Assembly (NCBI GenBank): GCA_015662815.1
Contig: DQTK01000135.1
Location: 1-6,494 of the forward strand
DNA from: Aquifex aeolicus
GTDB taxonomy: Bacteria; Aquificota; Aquificia; Aquificales; Aquificaceae
Length of the DNA: 6,494 bases
Direction of reading: 5' to 3'
The translations under genes and the position numbers were made by a program. A model generated the notes under the pieces. That model saw only the letters and a program-made list of their open reading frames with translations. It made no database searches and was not told the origin of the DNA. This document shows, one piece after another, positions 5,771 to 6,494 of the stretch (the stretch's first letter is position 1; every line of letters begins with the position of its first letter).

Positions 5771-6427
5771 ATGTTTATCGCTGTCCCTTTAGACGACATT
5801 AATTTTTCTGAAAATTTAAGAAAAGCAAAGGAAAAAGGTGCGGATATAGTTGAACTGCGTGTAGACCAGTTTTCTAATATCTCCCTTGATTACGTTAAGG
5901 AAAGATTATTAGAAGTACAACAAGAAGGTTTAAAAACAATTCTCACTATTCGTTCTCCTAAGGAGGGAGGAAGAGAGGTTCCTAACAGGGAGGAACTCTT
6001 TGAAAATCTTGCACCATTAAGCGATTATACAGATATAGAACTTGCCTCCAGAGGTATGATAGTAAAGTTGCATAATATAGTAAAAGGTGCCGGAAAGAAG
6101 TTAATAATCTCCTACCACAATTTTGAGCTTACTCCTGCCAACTGGGTTATCAGAGAGGTTCTAAGGGAAGGGTATAGGTACGGAGGTATACCGAAAATAG
6201 CTGTAAAGGCTAATTCTTATGAAGATGTTGCACGGCTCCTTTGTATTGCCCGTCAGGTTGAAGGAGAAAAAATAGTTATATCGATGGGCAATTACGGGAA
6301 GATATCCAGACTTGCAGGCTTTATATTCGGTTCTATAATAACCTATTGTTCTTTAGAAAAGTCTTTTGCACCGGGACAGATACCCCTTGACGAGATGATA
6401 AAACTAAAAAAGGCATTTTACGGTTAA
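5771..6427 (+). CDS. aroD: Type I 3-dehydroquinate dehydratase
   Basis: This enzyme converts 3-dehydroquinate to 3-dehydroshikimate in the shikimate pathway to aromatic amino acids, using a Schiff-base lysine in a cytoplasmic TIM barrel. With M1 at 5771 (218 residues), the type I active-site residues known from Salmonella can be placed: Glu28 and Arg30 in ELRVD, Arg61 and Glu65 in IRSPKEGG, His116 in ISYHNF, Schiff-base Lys142 in PKIAVKAN, Met172 in SMG, Arg180 in ISRLAG and Gln203 in APGQIP. All are present, so it should be active. An adjacent TTG (5768) would add one residue; ATG is preferred because AGGA at 5764-5767 leaves almost no spacing otherwise. Even so the spacing is short (three bases) and the site weak compared with the ribosomal genes, suggesting lower expression. 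It starts 20 bases after rpsQ on the same strand and is probably cotranscribed. Confidence 0.95.
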   Translation: MFIAVPLDDINFSENLRKAKEKGADIVELRVDQFSNISLDYVKERLLEVQQEGLKTILTIRSPKEGGREVPNREELFENLAPLSDYTDIELASRGMIVKLHNIVKGAGKKLIISYHNFELTPANWVIREVLREGYRYGGIPKIAVKANSYEDVARLLCIARQVEGEKIVISMGNYGKISRLAGFIFGSIITYCSLEKSFAPGQIPLDEMIKLKKAFYG

Positions 6428-6434
6428 AGGATTT

Positions 6435-6494
6435 TCAAATTAGACTTTTCATCAAAATATCCAGAATCTGAGGGTATTTCTCCGTAATAAAAAA
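6435..6494 (-). CDS. Possible 3' end of a convergent gene (partial)
   Basis: The 67 bases after aroD contain no + strand start codon, so the next gene probably converges from the right. On the - strand one frame stays open from the window edge for 19 codons and stops at 6435-6437, ending ITEKYPQILDILMKSLI, which looks like an amphipathic terminal helix. A second - strand frame is open for 22 codons to a stop at 6424-6426, overlapping the aroD stop and ending GYFDEKSNLKIL. Neither is recognised, and the stretch is too short to choose firmly. It could also be plain intergenic DNA. No function is proposed. Confidence 0.35.
   Translation of the reverse strand, partial: FFITEKYPQILDILMKSLI

Noticed and set aside
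5768..6427. aroD as a recently acquired foreign gene
   Set aside because: Base composition and overall codon use look like the neighbours, apart from a few more CGT arginine codons, which also occur in rpsJ and rplC; nothing mobile flanks it. A rearrangement within the lineage is the simpler explanation.
6487..6494. A-run at the right edge as a terminator tract
   Set aside because: No GC-rich stem flanks it, and on the - strand it reads as phenylalanine codons of a possible incoming gene; there is too little sequence to judge.

Overview
The window is a bacterial str/S10 ribosomal-protein gene cluster, read almost entirely on the + strand and tightly packed. The gene order is the 3' end of tuf, then rpsJ, rplC, rplD, rplW, rplB, rpsS, rplV, rpsC, rplP, rpmC and rpsQ, and then aroD (type I 3-dehydroquinate dehydratase). 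The protein sequences, lysine- and glutamate-rich composition, AGA/AGG and ATA codon preference and moderate GC point to a hyperthermophilic member of the Aquificales. The AroD sequence resembles what I remember of the Aquifex aeolicus enzyme without being identical, so an Aquifex species or close relative is my best guess. This assignment rests on memory, not on a search.

Layout: positions 1-93 are the last 30 codons of EF-Tu. rpsJ follows after 11 bases, with no room for the long S10 leader seen in E. coli. From rpsJ to rpsQ (105-5750) there are eleven complete ribosomal-protein genes. Neighbours overlap by 1-4 bases or are separated by 2-14 bases, and most have an obvious Shine-Dalgarno sequence, often inside the end of the preceding gene. 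This is the layout of one polycistronic, translationally coupled transcript. Where the usual bacterial cluster would continue with rplN (L14) and the spc genes, aroD follows after 20 bases. The last ~67 bases contain no + strand gene and probably hold the 3' end of a convergent gene.

How the genes work together: S10, S19, S3 and S17 join the 30S subunit. L3, L4, L23, L2, L22, L16 and L29 join the 50S subunit. L4 and L22 line the exit tunnel, L23 and L29 sit at its mouth, and L2, L3 and L16 surround the peptidyl-transferase centre. AroD is metabolic (shikimate pathway) and seems simply to ride on the transcript.

The most unusual feature is the S19 gene. It encodes a 219-residue protein with about 128 extra N-terminal residues, charged and helical or coiled-coil in character, in front of an otherwise normal S19 domain. 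L3 (C-terminal tail), L2 (N-terminal insertion), L22 and S17 also carry lineage-type extensions. I see no mobile element, tRNA, rRNA, CRISPR array, clear promoter or clear terminator, and no evidence of a wholly new system.
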